Source: an uncultured Eubacterium sp.
GTDB taxonomy: Bacteria; Bacillota; Clostridia; Lachnospirales; Lachnospiraceae
Assembly (NCBI GenBank): GCA_902475415.1
Contig: CABRZK010000016.1
Location: forward strand, 1-16,901
Direction: 5' to 3'
Length of the DNA: 16,901 bases
In this document: positions 1-6,643 of the stretch, one piece after another
Position numbering within the stretch: the first letter of the stretch is position 1
Layout of the letters: the number at the start of each line of letters is the position of its first letter
The notes under the pieces: generated by a model
What the model saw: only the letters and a program-made list of their open reading frames with translations
Told to the model about the DNA's origin: nothing
The model's database searches: none
Translations under genes and position numbers: made by a program

Positions 1-421
1 TAGTATAATTGTACTTTACCAGATCTGCCACTTCATCTGAAATTTCTCCCAGCGTATCACTGCTTGCATATGCGCCCGGTGTCTTTAACTGTACAATATC
101 TCCAAGCTCATCCCGGGCAATTTTTTTAATCAGAATATCCTCATATACTTTATCTTCATAATTCACTTCGTAATTTACTTTGATATTCGGATATAATTGT
201 TCAAAATTGCGTACCGTAGATTCTATCGCCGAATTCCACTGTGGGTTCTGATAGGCATATACCAGTTCAATTTCAACCTGATTTTCTTCGGCATCAGTAT
301 TTTTGACGGATTCTTTGCTTCGCATATTGTCATAAAACAGCGTTCCACACAATATGGCAAGCAAAGAAATCAAGACAACGATACTGATGATCAGCAGTCT
401 TCGTTTGTTTCCTTCTTTCAT
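1..421 (-). CDS. Extracellular solute-binding protein (ABC sugar-type), N-terminal part, cut by window edge
   Basis: About 140 codons are visible and the frame stays open to the window edge, so the C-terminal two thirds are missing. The product starts with a basic MKEGNKRR stretch and a hydrophobic segment (about residues 9-30), then a charged linker and a mature region. Motifs such as VELVYAYQNPQW and FEQLYPNIKVNYEV are typical of the first lobe of family 1 solute-binding proteins. The usual role is capture of a sugar or similar solute outside the membrane for an ABC importer. The lone early Cys is in AILCG, a poor lipobox because -1 is Leu, so the segment could be an uncleaved anchor instead of a lipoprotein signal. 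The ORF begins only about 35 nt after a hairpin terminator, and its ribosome binding site is weak (GGAG about 14 nt upstream). Substrate cannot be told from this fragment. Confidence 0.75.
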   Translation of the reverse strand, partial: MKEGNKRRLLIISIVVLISLLAILCGTLFYDNMRSKESVKNTDAEENQVEIELVYAYQNPQWNSAIESTVRNFEQLYPNIKVNYEVNYEDKVYEDILIKKIARDELGDIVQLKTPGAYASSDTLGEISDEVADLVKYNYT

Positions 422-455
422 CTCTTTTCTTCAATCTCCATGAAAATACGACTAA

Positions 456-487
456 AAGCGGTTCCCCGATTTCACGGGGCACCGCTT
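456..487 (-). terminator. Rho-independent terminator after the VOC gene
   Basis: The stem pairs AAGCGGT (456-462) with ACCGCTT (481-487) and CCCCG (464-468) with CGGGG (475-479), with a single mismatch between the two blocks and a 6-nt loop. On the minus strand it is followed by TTTTAGTCGTATTTT. It sits between the VOC stop and the solute-binding-protein start, so it probably separates the two transcription units. Confidence 0.75.
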
Positions 488-517
488 AAACTTTTACAAC
501 TCTCAACTCAACATTTT

Positions 518-928
518 TTATTTATTCTCAATAAACTCGATCAGAACGCCATTGCAATCACGAACAAACATAACTGAATTTCCTTCCATGCATACTTCGT
601 GTGCAATATCTACGCCATTTTCTACAAAACCAGCTTTTAAAGCAGCCATATCATCTGTCTCAAATGCAATATGTTTTGTTCCTACGGTCTGAAGGTCTGA
701 ATTCGGTGTCAGACGGTCTTCCGGAATTTTTTTCGGCTCATCATACTCAAACAGCTCCAGCTGGAAGCCATCTTTCTCAAGAAATACGATGGTAGCTTTC
801 AGTGGCGGTACATAACCATCCTCTTTTAGCACTTCGAATCCGAGGTTCTTTTTGTACCATTCAATCGATTCTTTCATGTTGTAAACACTGATTCCTGCAT
901 GCAATACTTTTTTTACGTTTGTTGTCAT
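518..928 (-). CDS. VOC-superfamily metalloprotein (glyoxalase/dioxygenase fold)
   Basis: The 136-residue product has the paired beta-alpha-beta-beta-beta modules of the vicinal-oxygen-chelate fold. The four expected metal ligands are present: His10 (VLHAGISV), Glu58 (FQLELFEY), His86 (TKHIAFET) and Glu131 (GVLIEFIE). This H/E/H/E set is that of glyoxalase I and methylmalonyl-CoA epimerase type enzymes, so an active metalloenzyme is likely, but the substrate is not evident. I chose the internal start at 928 because GAGGTGG lies 6-7 nt upstream of that ATG; the open frame extends 15 codons further (to 973), but that part falls in the intergenic repeat region and has no ribosome binding site. 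The gene has its own terminator and lies 273 bp below the beta-helix gene, so co-function with the beta-helix cluster is possible but unproven. Confidence 0.85.
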   Translation of the reverse strand: MTTNVKKVLHAGISVYNMKESIEWYKKNLGFEVLKEDGYVPPLKATIVFLEKDGFQLELFEYDEPKKIPEDRLTPNSDLQTVGTKHIAFETDDMAALKAGFVENGVDIAHEVCMEGNSVMFVRDCNGVLIEFIENK

Positions 929-971
929 TTCATCCACCTCATACATCTTTCTTCTGCTTGTTTCACAAGCC

Positions 972-1018
972 ATATCATAAGCAAAAACGGTTTATGTTCA
1001 CATTCGCTGTTCGCCAAT
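972..1018. repeat. Dispersed 47-bp repeat, copy A (diverged)
   Basis: This segment matches the last 47 bases of the window (16855-16901) at 43 of 47 positions by direct reading, in the same orientation. The 5' part (plus strand) holds the inverted repeat ATCATAAGC / GCTTATGAT around AAAAACG. That is perfect in the other copy but degenerate here (right arm GTTTATGTT). This copy ends about 45 bp upstream of the VOC start codon. No transposase or coding function is visible. It may be a small non-autonomous element or a conserved intergenic RNA/regulatory unit. Confidence 0.7.
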
Positions 1019-1035
1019 CATACCAGTATGTTGGC
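1013..1035. other. Compact hairpin overlapping the repeat
   Basis: GCCAA (1013-1017) and CATAC (1019-1023) pair with GTATG (1026-1030) and TTGGC (1031-1035), giving ten base pairs, one unpaired T and a 2-nt turn. There is no U tract, so it is not a classical terminator. It adjoins the dispersed repeat and may be part of the same element or a structured leader of the VOC gene. Confidence 0.45.
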
Positions 1036-1201
1036 TCGCCTGCGCTCAAGCTATCATATGTTTTAGTATACTATATCTACGCTGGTTTTACCAGTATTGA
1101 CTAGCGTTTTTCAAACTGCAGTCGTTACTTTCTCTATTATCTGCACATATCCGAACTCTTCACGATACAAATGAAATTTTTTCAGAATAGTCCCGGCATT
1201 C
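1036..1201. other. Intergenic remainder below the beta-helix gene; possible decayed coding tail
   Basis: No intact gene is seen. On the minus strand 1111-1200 is an open stretch of 29 codons ending in TGA, without its own start codon, and it reads like the tail of a protein (for example LYREEFGYVQIIEKV). It is in a different frame from the beta-helix gene that ends at 1202. A short inverted repeat CTGGT/ACCAG lies at about 1082-1094. No convincing terminator for the beta-helix gene was found. Confidence 0.25.
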
Positions 1202-2608
1202 TTATGCTGTAACAACCAGTTTTCCGCCGCTTGCCAGCGCAAATTCGCCAGCTGCCGCACCTTTTGCTGTAATCGTTACTCCGGTCGGAGCATCAATCTG
1301 AGCAGGCTCTACATCTGTCACGAATACGACATCTGAATCTGCAGTTGCAACCCATTTACTTCCTTTATCAAAAGCAACGTTTGCATGCTGGATCGCACCT
1401 GTAAGCTGTGTACTGTTCAGCATTACCCACATCTCTCTCGTTGTATCTTCGTGAATAAGATCACCTTTGACATCCATATCTGTCATAACCACATTAACAC
1501 CAAAGACATCTTTTGTTACTTTCGTTGCACAAGGATCATCATTTACGATGGTATGAACCAGAACACCTTTATCAGATGCGATATTGACATCACACAGATC
1601 CAGCATCAGGTTATGGCTCTTGACAAGCACACATTCCTTCTTGGTATGAATATCTCCGCCTGTAACGGTAATATCTGCAACTTCTTCCTGCCATCCGTTG
1701 ACGCAGTGAGTCAATGCGAAATAGGAACCACACTCTGCAGTACAGTCATTAAATGTCATATCTGAATTTCCTGCAACGATTGCTGCCATACAGGACATAT
1801 CAAAATTACAGTCATTAAAATAATCATGGCATCCCGGATCGGAATAAGCTCCGTAACCACTCTTGGTACAAACGATATCACAGTCATTTGCCTCCAGATA
1901 TACATATCCTTCGGAAGATTCCGTGGAAAGAGCAGCCCATCCGTCACAGATAATCTTGGAATTATAGAAATAGCTGGAGGAATTGGACATGGTACAGTGT
2001 GTACGTGTATTTCCATCCATTTCCAGTGCTGGTGGCGGTGTGGACATCAATGCATCCGGTCTCTCGATATCCTCACCGTATGGAATTCCGTGAGCACAGA
2101 TGACAGAATCGTAAACTTTTAATACCGATCCTTCCTCTGCTGCGGTTGCATAACGGGTTCTTCCGTTTGTATCAATTACCGCATTTTTGATTGTCAGTTT
2201 TGCGTTGTATTTTGCTGATGCACCACTGGCCGGTCCACCGATACCCTGTCCATCTCCGGCAAGACTGATGTATGCAGTATCTACCGTCACATCTGTGCCT
2301 GCGCCCTCTGCATAAATAGCGCCTTCCGTTCCTTCATATGCTACGACTTTCAGATTTTCAACCTTATCATCAGATACTTTTCCGCCATATACTACGGATG
2401 GATTGGAAGTAGCCTCGTCATATTTTCCATCTTTAATATGTACGGCTGCCACTGCATCCTCTGCCGGAGCAAACCAGTTGATCTTCGGTTTTCCCGGATT
2501 CAATACGGCGTTGACACCCTCAATGATATCTGCCATGGTCAGCATGTTTTTGCTTTCTTCCCGTGCAGGTTTATTTTTCTGCACGCCTTTGATTTTTACC
2601 AGTTCCAT
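1202..2608 (-). CDS. Right-handed parallel beta-helix protein, cytoplasmic, function unknown
   Basis: The 468-residue product shows repeated beta-helix rungs from about residue 85 to 430, each with a short strand and a polar turn. Repeating elements include YFYNSKIICDG, YVYLEANDCDIVCT, DYFNDCNFDMSC, MTFNDCTAECGS and MLDLCDVNIASD. Fourteen cysteines fall between about residues 171 and 360, many in N/D-D-C turn positions. No signal peptide, membrane segment or anchor is seen; the N-terminus (MELVKIKGVQKNK) is charged, so the protein should be cytoplasmic, unlike most pectate-lyase-like beta-helices. I chose ATG 2608 because AAAGGAG sits about 8 nt upstream; the frame opens seven codons earlier without a site. 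It lies below the MFS transporter and the MDR dehydrogenase, suggesting a joint small-molecule pathway. The fold call is from sequence pattern only, and no catalytic residues can be assigned. Confidence 0.75.
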   Translation of the reverse strand: MELVKIKGVQKNKPAREESKNMLTMADIIEGVNAVLNPGKPKINWFAPAEDAVAAVHIKDGKYDEATSNPSVVYGGKVSDDKVENLKVVAYEGTEGAIYAEGAGTDVTVDTAYISLAGDGQGIGGPASGASAKYNAKLTIKNAVIDTNGRTRYATAAEEGSVLKVYDSVICAHGIPYGEDIERPDALMSTPPPALEMDGNTRTHCTMSNSSSYFYNSKIICDGWAALSTESSEGYVYLEANDCDIVCTKSGYGAYSDPGCHDYFNDCNFDMSCMAAIVAGNSDMTFNDCTAECGSYFALTHCVNGWQEEVADITVTGGDIHTKKECVLVKSHNLMLDLCDVNIASDKGVLVHTIVNDDPCATKVTKDVFGVNVVMTDMDVKGDLIHEDTTREMWVMLNSTQLTGAIQHANVAFDKGSKWVATADSDVVFVTDVEPAQIDAPTGVTITAKGAAAGEFALASGGKLVVTA

Positions 2609-2630
2609 ATTCTTCTCCTTTTCTTTCACA

Positions 2631-2656
2631 CTCCCTGAATCTTATAATTTCAGGAG
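2631..2656 (-). promoter_or_regulatory. Leader hairpin just upstream of the beta-helix ribosome binding site
   Basis: CTCCCTGAA (2631-2639) pairs with TTCAGGAG (2649-2656) with one bulged base and a 9-nt loop. It ends about 23 nt above the beta-helix start codon, directly before the AAAGGAG site. A possible -10 element TATAAT lies upstream near 2676-2681 but I see no good -35. The hairpin could set mRNA stability or translation. Confidence 0.35.
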
Positions 2657-2746
2657 CATATCCATATTTACAATTATATTTTGTCCTTCTTTTTTATACC
2701 GATTCACGTACATCCCCAGTGCCTTACTAGGTTTTTCCTGTTTTTG

Positions 2747-2784
2747 AAAAATGACCCCTGCAAGCACATGCAGAAGTCATTTTT
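2747..2784 (-). terminator. Terminator-like hairpin after the MFS gene
   Basis: A 16-bp stem pairs 2747-2762 with 2769-2784 around a 6-nt loop, with two G-U pairs on the minus-strand RNA. The minus-strand 3' arm ends in GTCATTTTT, so the U tract is part of the stem and the hairpin could work in both directions. It probably separates the transporter transcript from the beta-helix gene, at least in part. Confidence 0.6.
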
Positions 2785-2871
2785 CCATAGGTTCATAGGT
2801 TTAGGCAATATAGGTAATCATATATATTATGTTCGGTATGTTTAATATGTATGATTATAAATCTTACTTCA

Positions 2872-4176
2872 TTAGTCAGCGTACATACGGTCTGCTGCGT
2901 TGGCATCTTTCATCTTTAACATCGGCATCATAGCAATAAGACCGATGATAATGATTGCAATCAGAATACCATAAGCCAGTGTAGCTTTACCAGACTGGAT
3001 TAATACTGTCATCATCATAGCTGCTACAGCTGATGGTACTAACTGGATAGCCATGATAATACGGTTTGCTGACTGATACTCTCTACGTCCATATACATAA
3101 GCTGTGATACATGGATGCATGGTTGGAACACCACCTGTCATGCAGGCAACACCAAATCCCCATCCAATCATAAGACCGGTAGATGTACCATCCTGAAGCA
3201 TCAGGCAAAGTACCGGGATAAACTCGCAAAGTCCTAAGATGATAGAAGCTTTAACGGAACCAAATTTGTCATCAAGGAAACCGAATACATAAGACATCGG
3301 GATACCAAGTACGGCGCCAACACCAAGCCATTTAACAGCCTGACCAACCCACAGATCCGGACCACCAAGTGTGATGTAACGGATAGCCATGGAACCCATG
3401 CAGGCGTTGATGATGAACTGGAATGCACCAAAGGATACGATCAGTAACCATGCTTTTTTCTGTTTCAGAACCTGAGCAACAGTAAGATTAATCTCATCAC
3501 CTGACTCAGATTTCGGAGCATGAGTTGCACCATCCGGGTAAAGACCAGCTTCTTCCGGTGTATCTTTGATACCAAATGCAACTACCAGGCAGATAACAAC
3601 GATCAGAACAGCGATTCCGATGTAGAATGGTCTGTAGTCACCACCGAAGTTGTTTTTGATCAGGTTTGTCATAACACCTGTACCAACTACGGAGAAGATT
3701 GGGGAACCCATTGTTACAATACCCATGATCTGTCCACGGAATTTAATGAACCAGTTTGCTACGAGCATGAAACAACCCATCTGAAGAATCATACATCCGC
3801 ATCTTACGATAAACAGAGAAATGAAGAATAATACATAGTTACCGGATGCTGCGCCACCGTTGCAGTCAAGTCCGTTTGCTGTTGCAATACCAAGTGTTGC
3901 AACTGCTGTGATCAGCATTACTACGATCAACGGTTTTTTAACACCGAATTTGATAAATAATGTACCATATACAAATGTTAATGCGATACATACAAAGTTA
4001 CCAACTGTCATTGGAAGCTGTGTGGAAGATGCTAACCATCCACCGCCCTGTTCTGTAATGAATGTCTGAATGATATTGATCTGATCATTCTGAAGTCCTG
4101 AATACAGGAACATGAATACGATTCCGAGAATACATAACAAAATCGTATAGCCCATAAATTTTTTGTTTTTAGCCAT
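2872..4176 (-). CDS. MFS transporter, OFA/monocarboxylate-like
   Basis: The 434-residue product is highly hydrophobic with about 12 predicted membrane segments, the first at residues 8-27 and the last at about 400-420. A hydrophilic central loop (about 203-241) contains KDTPEEAGLYPDG, a motif common in OFA and MCT-like transporters. Motif-A-like loops are visible at 70-82 (YGTLFIKFGVKKP) and 299-310 (GFLDDKFGSVKA), and NWFIKFRGQIMGIV (141-154) is the usual MFS_1 segment. Such proteins exchange or symport small organic acids or related solutes; the substrate is unknown. The start at 4176 has GGAGGAG about 8-10 nt upstream, better than the frame's earlier ATG. It follows the MDR dehydrogenase by 152 bp with no clear terminator between them, so co-transcription is plausible. 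Confidence 0.85.
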   Translation of the reverse strand: MAKNKKFMGYTILLCILGIVFMFLYSGLQNDQINIIQTFITEQGGGWLASSTQLPMTVGNFVCIALTFVYGTLFIKFGVKKPLIVVMLITAVATLGIATANGLDCNGGAASGNYVLFFISLFIVRCGCMILQMGCFMLVANWFIKFRGQIMGIVTMGSPIFSVVGTGVMTNLIKNNFGGDYRPFYIGIAVLIVVICLVVAFGIKDTPEEAGLYPDGATHAPKSESGDEINLTVAQVLKQKKAWLLIVSFGAFQFIINACMGSMAIRYITLGGPDLWVGQAVKWLGVGAVLGIPMSYVFGFLDDKFGSVKASIILGLCEFIPVLCLMLQDGTSTGLMIGWGFGVACMTGGVPTMHPCITAYVYGRREYQSANRIIMAIQLVPSAVAAMMMTVLIQSGKATLAYGILIAIIIIGLIAMMPMLKMKDANAADRMYAD

Positions 4177-4328
4177 TTTACAATCTCCTCCTTTAATCAC
4201 TTAAGTCCCATTTGCCTGAGCCACTTTTGATGTTTGTATTTTGCCACATCTCAGTCCTATCTTAAAGGCAACTTTTTGTGAAAAAAGTGCTGTTTTTTTA
4301 GATTTTATTTATAAAGTTTATACTTTTT

Positions 4329-5381
4329 TTATTCTTCCCAACAGATCAGACCGCCTGTCATATCCGGATTTACATGTGGGAATACATAGTCAGCATATGC
4401 TTCCGGAATCTGTTTGTATGAGAATTCATGACTGATCAGCGGTGTGATGTCCAGTTTGCCGTATTTGATCAGGTTTAAGAATACCTGGATATCCTCGTCA
4501 CTGGTCCAGCAGTCAGAGTTTACATAACGGTTCAGTTTTTTGCCCATAACCGGTGGCCATGCACCCTCGATCAGTAAGTCTGCTCTTCTTAATTTGTATG
4601 GTTTGGAGTTTACATATGTACCGATCAGACTTGCACCTTTCTGCATGATCGGATCATCGATCGGCGGCATAGCCTCTCCATGTACCTGAGAGATCATAAC
4701 GACACGGCCACGCTCTGAAACGAGCTCTGCAGCCTGCATTAATGGTCCTCTTGCTCCGGTTGCTTCAAAAATAACCGGCAGTCCGCCACGGTTTAATTTT
4801 GCTACTTCACGCTCTAATCCTTCCGGATCTGTCTTGGAGTTGATGACTACATCAGCACCCATTTTCTTAGCTGCTTCCAGACGGTTGTCGTCCAGATCTG
4901 TTACGATAACCGGAACAGCACCTGCGATTCTTGCGCACTGTGCGGTAATTGCACCTACAAATCCCTGTCCAAGTACGGCACACGGCTCACCAAGCTGTAA
5001 TCCGGAACGGCGAAGTGCATACATTCCTGTGTGTCCAAGGTTCCAGAATGCTGCCTGTTTCAGGTCAATTCCTTCCGGACAAAGTGTACAGTTCAGTTCA
5101 GAAGTTACAACATACTGCGCATGCTCGACAGTTGCTACTACATGATCGCCGACTTTCAGGTCTTCCACGTCTTCGCCAACTTCGATAACTTCTGCTGCCA
5201 TTGCATATCCGATACTTGTCGGAAGTGGTACTATGTGCTCTCCGAGCAGTCCGTTTTCTGTTCCCGGGCTCATTGCACTGTATTTTGCTTTCAGTAATAC
5301 TTCTCCTTTACCCGGTGCCGGAATCTCTTTCTCCTTTAAGACTACTTTACCCGGCTGAGCCTCTGCATAGATAGTTTTCAT
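4329..5381 (-). CDS. MDR-superfamily dehydrogenase, BchC-like zinc-type alcohol dehydrogenase
   Basis: The 350-residue product has the GroES-like catalytic domain followed by a Rossmann domain with GQGFVG (138-143) and an acidic residue after the second strand (VIVTDLDDN, Asp162), pointing to NAD(H) use. SPGTE (38-42) and GHTGMYALRR (116-125) match the subgroup that includes bacteriochlorophyllide dehydrogenase BchC. The usual catalytic Cys near residue 37 is replaced (YSAMSPG), the GHE motif is changed to GYAMAAE, and the four-cysteine structural zinc loop is absent. Classical zinc-alcohol-dehydrogenase chemistry is therefore doubtful. The start has AGGAGGGG about 9 nt upstream. It is the first gene of the putative dehydrogenase-transporter-beta-helix module and lies only 54 nt after a terminator. 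Confidence 0.85.
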   Translation of the reverse strand: MKTIYAEAQPGKVVLKEKEIPAPGKGEVLLKAKYSAMSPGTENGLLGEHIVPLPTSIGYAMAAEVIEVGEDVEDLKVGDHVVATVEHAQYVVTSELNCTLCPEGIDLKQAAFWNLGHTGMYALRRSGLQLGEPCAVLGQGFVGAITAQCARIAGAVPVIVTDLDDNRLEAAKKMGADVVINSKTDPEGLEREVAKLNRGGLPVIFEATGARGPLMQAAELVSERGRVVMISQVHGEAMPPIDDPIMQKGASLIGTYVNSKPYKLRRADLLIEGAWPPVMGKKLNRYVNSDCWTSDEDIQVFLNLIKYGKLDITPLISHEFSYKQIPEAYADYVFPHVNPDMTGGLICWEE

Positions 5382-5435
5382 ATTAATTTTCCCCTCCTGT
5401 TTTTGTGCGGGTTATTTTATGTTCAAGTTCAACAC

Positions 5436-5500
5436 AAAAAAAGCCGCTGCCTATGAAGTTTATTATCTTGATGTGATAATTATTTCATAAGCAACGGCTT
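5436..5500 (-). terminator. Strong terminator after the XRE regulator, possible attenuator for the dehydrogenase
   Basis: A 17-bp stem pairs 5484-5500 with 5441-5457 (two G-U pairs in minus-strand RNA) and a second 6-bp stem (5462-5467 with 5475-5480) lies within its loop. The minus-strand 3' arm runs into seven U residues (5442-5436). Only about 54 nt separate the U tract from the dehydrogenase start. A weak promoter candidate, TTGAGA (5502-5507) with AATAAT (5479-5484), overlaps the hairpin itself, so a role as leader attenuator is conceivable. Confidence 0.85.
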
Positions 5501-5603
5501 ATCTCAATGTCGTTTTCTTTGAAAAAGCGGACGTTTTTTGTGTTTTAAATTCCAGTTTCATGATAGGAAAAATAGTGCTTTCAGTTGTTAACTTTCATAC
5601 TTT

Positions 5604-6536
5604 CTATGAGACAAAATCATTCCATCTGTCCATATATTCTCCATGCCAGTGTAACTCACCTGCGGTTTCTGCCGTTGGTGAATCCCATTCTTCATTTACA
5701 CGCAACGTAATTTTCTTATTATTTTCTAATCTAAAATCTGCCACTGAATAATGATGCCAACGAGCAACGGTTTTGACATATTTTTTCAAAAATTGTGCGT
5801 TTGTAACATGAAAAACAGCTGCTTCCTGCGCAAGTGCTCCCGGTTTTAATACTTCGCATTCTGTGAGTACAAATCCCTGATATGTAAGAGCGATCAAATC
5901 TCCCGGAAAAATCCTGTCGTAAACCGCCCATTCTTTGATATCCAATGTTTTCTTCTCATCACCGTAAAGTCTCACTGCGATACACGGATATCCGGTTGCG
6001 CTTCCACCGCCGGAAATACGAATTTTCTTTTCCAGGATCATACCTTCAGTCACAACAGGTGTCTGCTTTCTCCAATCCCGGATTCGTAAGCTCATCAGTT
6101 GTATGCTGATGATGATACCGCTTCCGATGCAAATGCATACACACAGCACACATAATACCGACCTATTTTCAAATGCACCGATAATTCCACCAGTCAGACT
6201 TCCAAGAAACAGGATACTCAATATAAGTACCATGATAGCCCGATCGTATTTTTTTCTTTTTGCATATTTTTTCCAGTGGTTCAATGCCACATCTTGCTGC
6301 TGATTATTCTGTTCTATTTTCTCAGCATCTGGCTCACCTTTCAGTAAGTTTTCCACACTGCATCCAAGACATTCTGATAGTAACAACAAAATTCCAGTGT
6401 CTGGAAGTCCCCGCCCTGTTTCCCATTTTGAAACAGTCTTGGGTGATATATCCAACCTTTCAGCCAGCTGCTTTTGTGAAAGGTCCAGTTGCTTTCTGCG
6501 ATTCTGTATCAATTCTCCTGTCCGTTTTGCATCCAT
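5604..6536 (-). CDS. Membrane-anchored XRE-family transcriptional regulator
   Basis: The 310-residue product has an N-terminal Cro/CI-type helix-turn-helix (about residues 8-64) with the typical LSQKQLAERLDISPKTVSKWE core. A polar linker leads to two membrane segments (about 100-122 and 127-150). The remaining 160 residues form a soluble region; part (about 158-225, with YPCIAVRLYG and the PGDLIALTYQGFVL turn) recalls the DUF2500-like beta-rich domain, and the last 65 residues are unrecognised. The design suggests a DNA-binding domain tethered to the membrane that responds to an envelope or ligand signal. The start at 6536 was chosen because GGGAGAAGG lies upstream and the helix-turn-helix begins at once; 14 more codons are open. 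It sits just upstream of the dehydrogenase gene but is separated from it by a terminator. Confidence 0.85.
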   Translation of the reverse strand: MDAKRTGELIQNRRKQLDLSQKQLAERLDISPKTVSKWETGRGLPDTGILLLLSECLGCSVENLLKGEPDAEKIEQNNQQQDVALNHWKKYAKRKKYDRAIMVLILSILFLGSLTGGIIGAFENRSVLCVLCVCICIGSGIIISIQLMSLRIRDWRKQTPVVTEGMILEKKIRISGGGSATGYPCIAVRLYGDEKKTLDIKEWAVYDRIFPGDLIALTYQGFVLTECEVLKPGALAQEAAVFHVTNAQFLKKYVKTVARWHHYSVADFRLENNKKITLRVNEEWDSPTAETAGELHWHGEYMDRWNDFVS

Positions 6537-6569
6537 ACTGCATGTCACCTTCTCCCTTTTGCTGCTCTC

Positions 6570-6614
6570 AGTGTACATGTTTTATGAATATTTCGTCAAC
6601 CTACGCTTCGTAGG
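6570..6614 (-). promoter_or_regulatory. Promoter of the XRE regulator with adjacent palindrome
   Basis: On the minus strand a -35 TTGACG (6594-6599) and a -10 TACACT (6570-6575) are separated by 18 nt, about 34-60 nt upstream of the regulator's start codon. Immediately upstream of the -35, CCTACG (6600-6605) and CGTAGG (6609-6614) form a palindrome with a 3-nt centre. The position fits an operator for autoregulation or activation, but a second operator copy was not found. Confidence 0.5.
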
Positions 6615-6620
6615 GTATTG

Positions 6621-6640
6621 AAAAAAAAGCCCCGACTGTC
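6621..6640 (-). other. Orphan half of a terminator
   Basis: On the minus strand GACAGTCGGGGC is followed by eight T residues, which looks like the 3' arm and U tract of a terminator, but the pairing 5' arm is not present upstream. It sits right after the decayed AbiE locus, so the other half was probably lost with deleted DNA. Confidence 0.4.
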
Positions 6641-6643
6641 ATC

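Noticed and set aside
929..973. N-terminal extension of the VOC protein
   Set aside because: The upstream ATG lies at the repeat boundary without a ribosome binding site, while the internal ATG at 928 has GAGGTGG and begins the domain.
1385..2122. Plus-strand ORFs opposite the beta-helix gene
   Set aside because: They are shadows; the minus-strand reading gives regular beta-helix rungs and a ribosome binding site, the plus strand does not.
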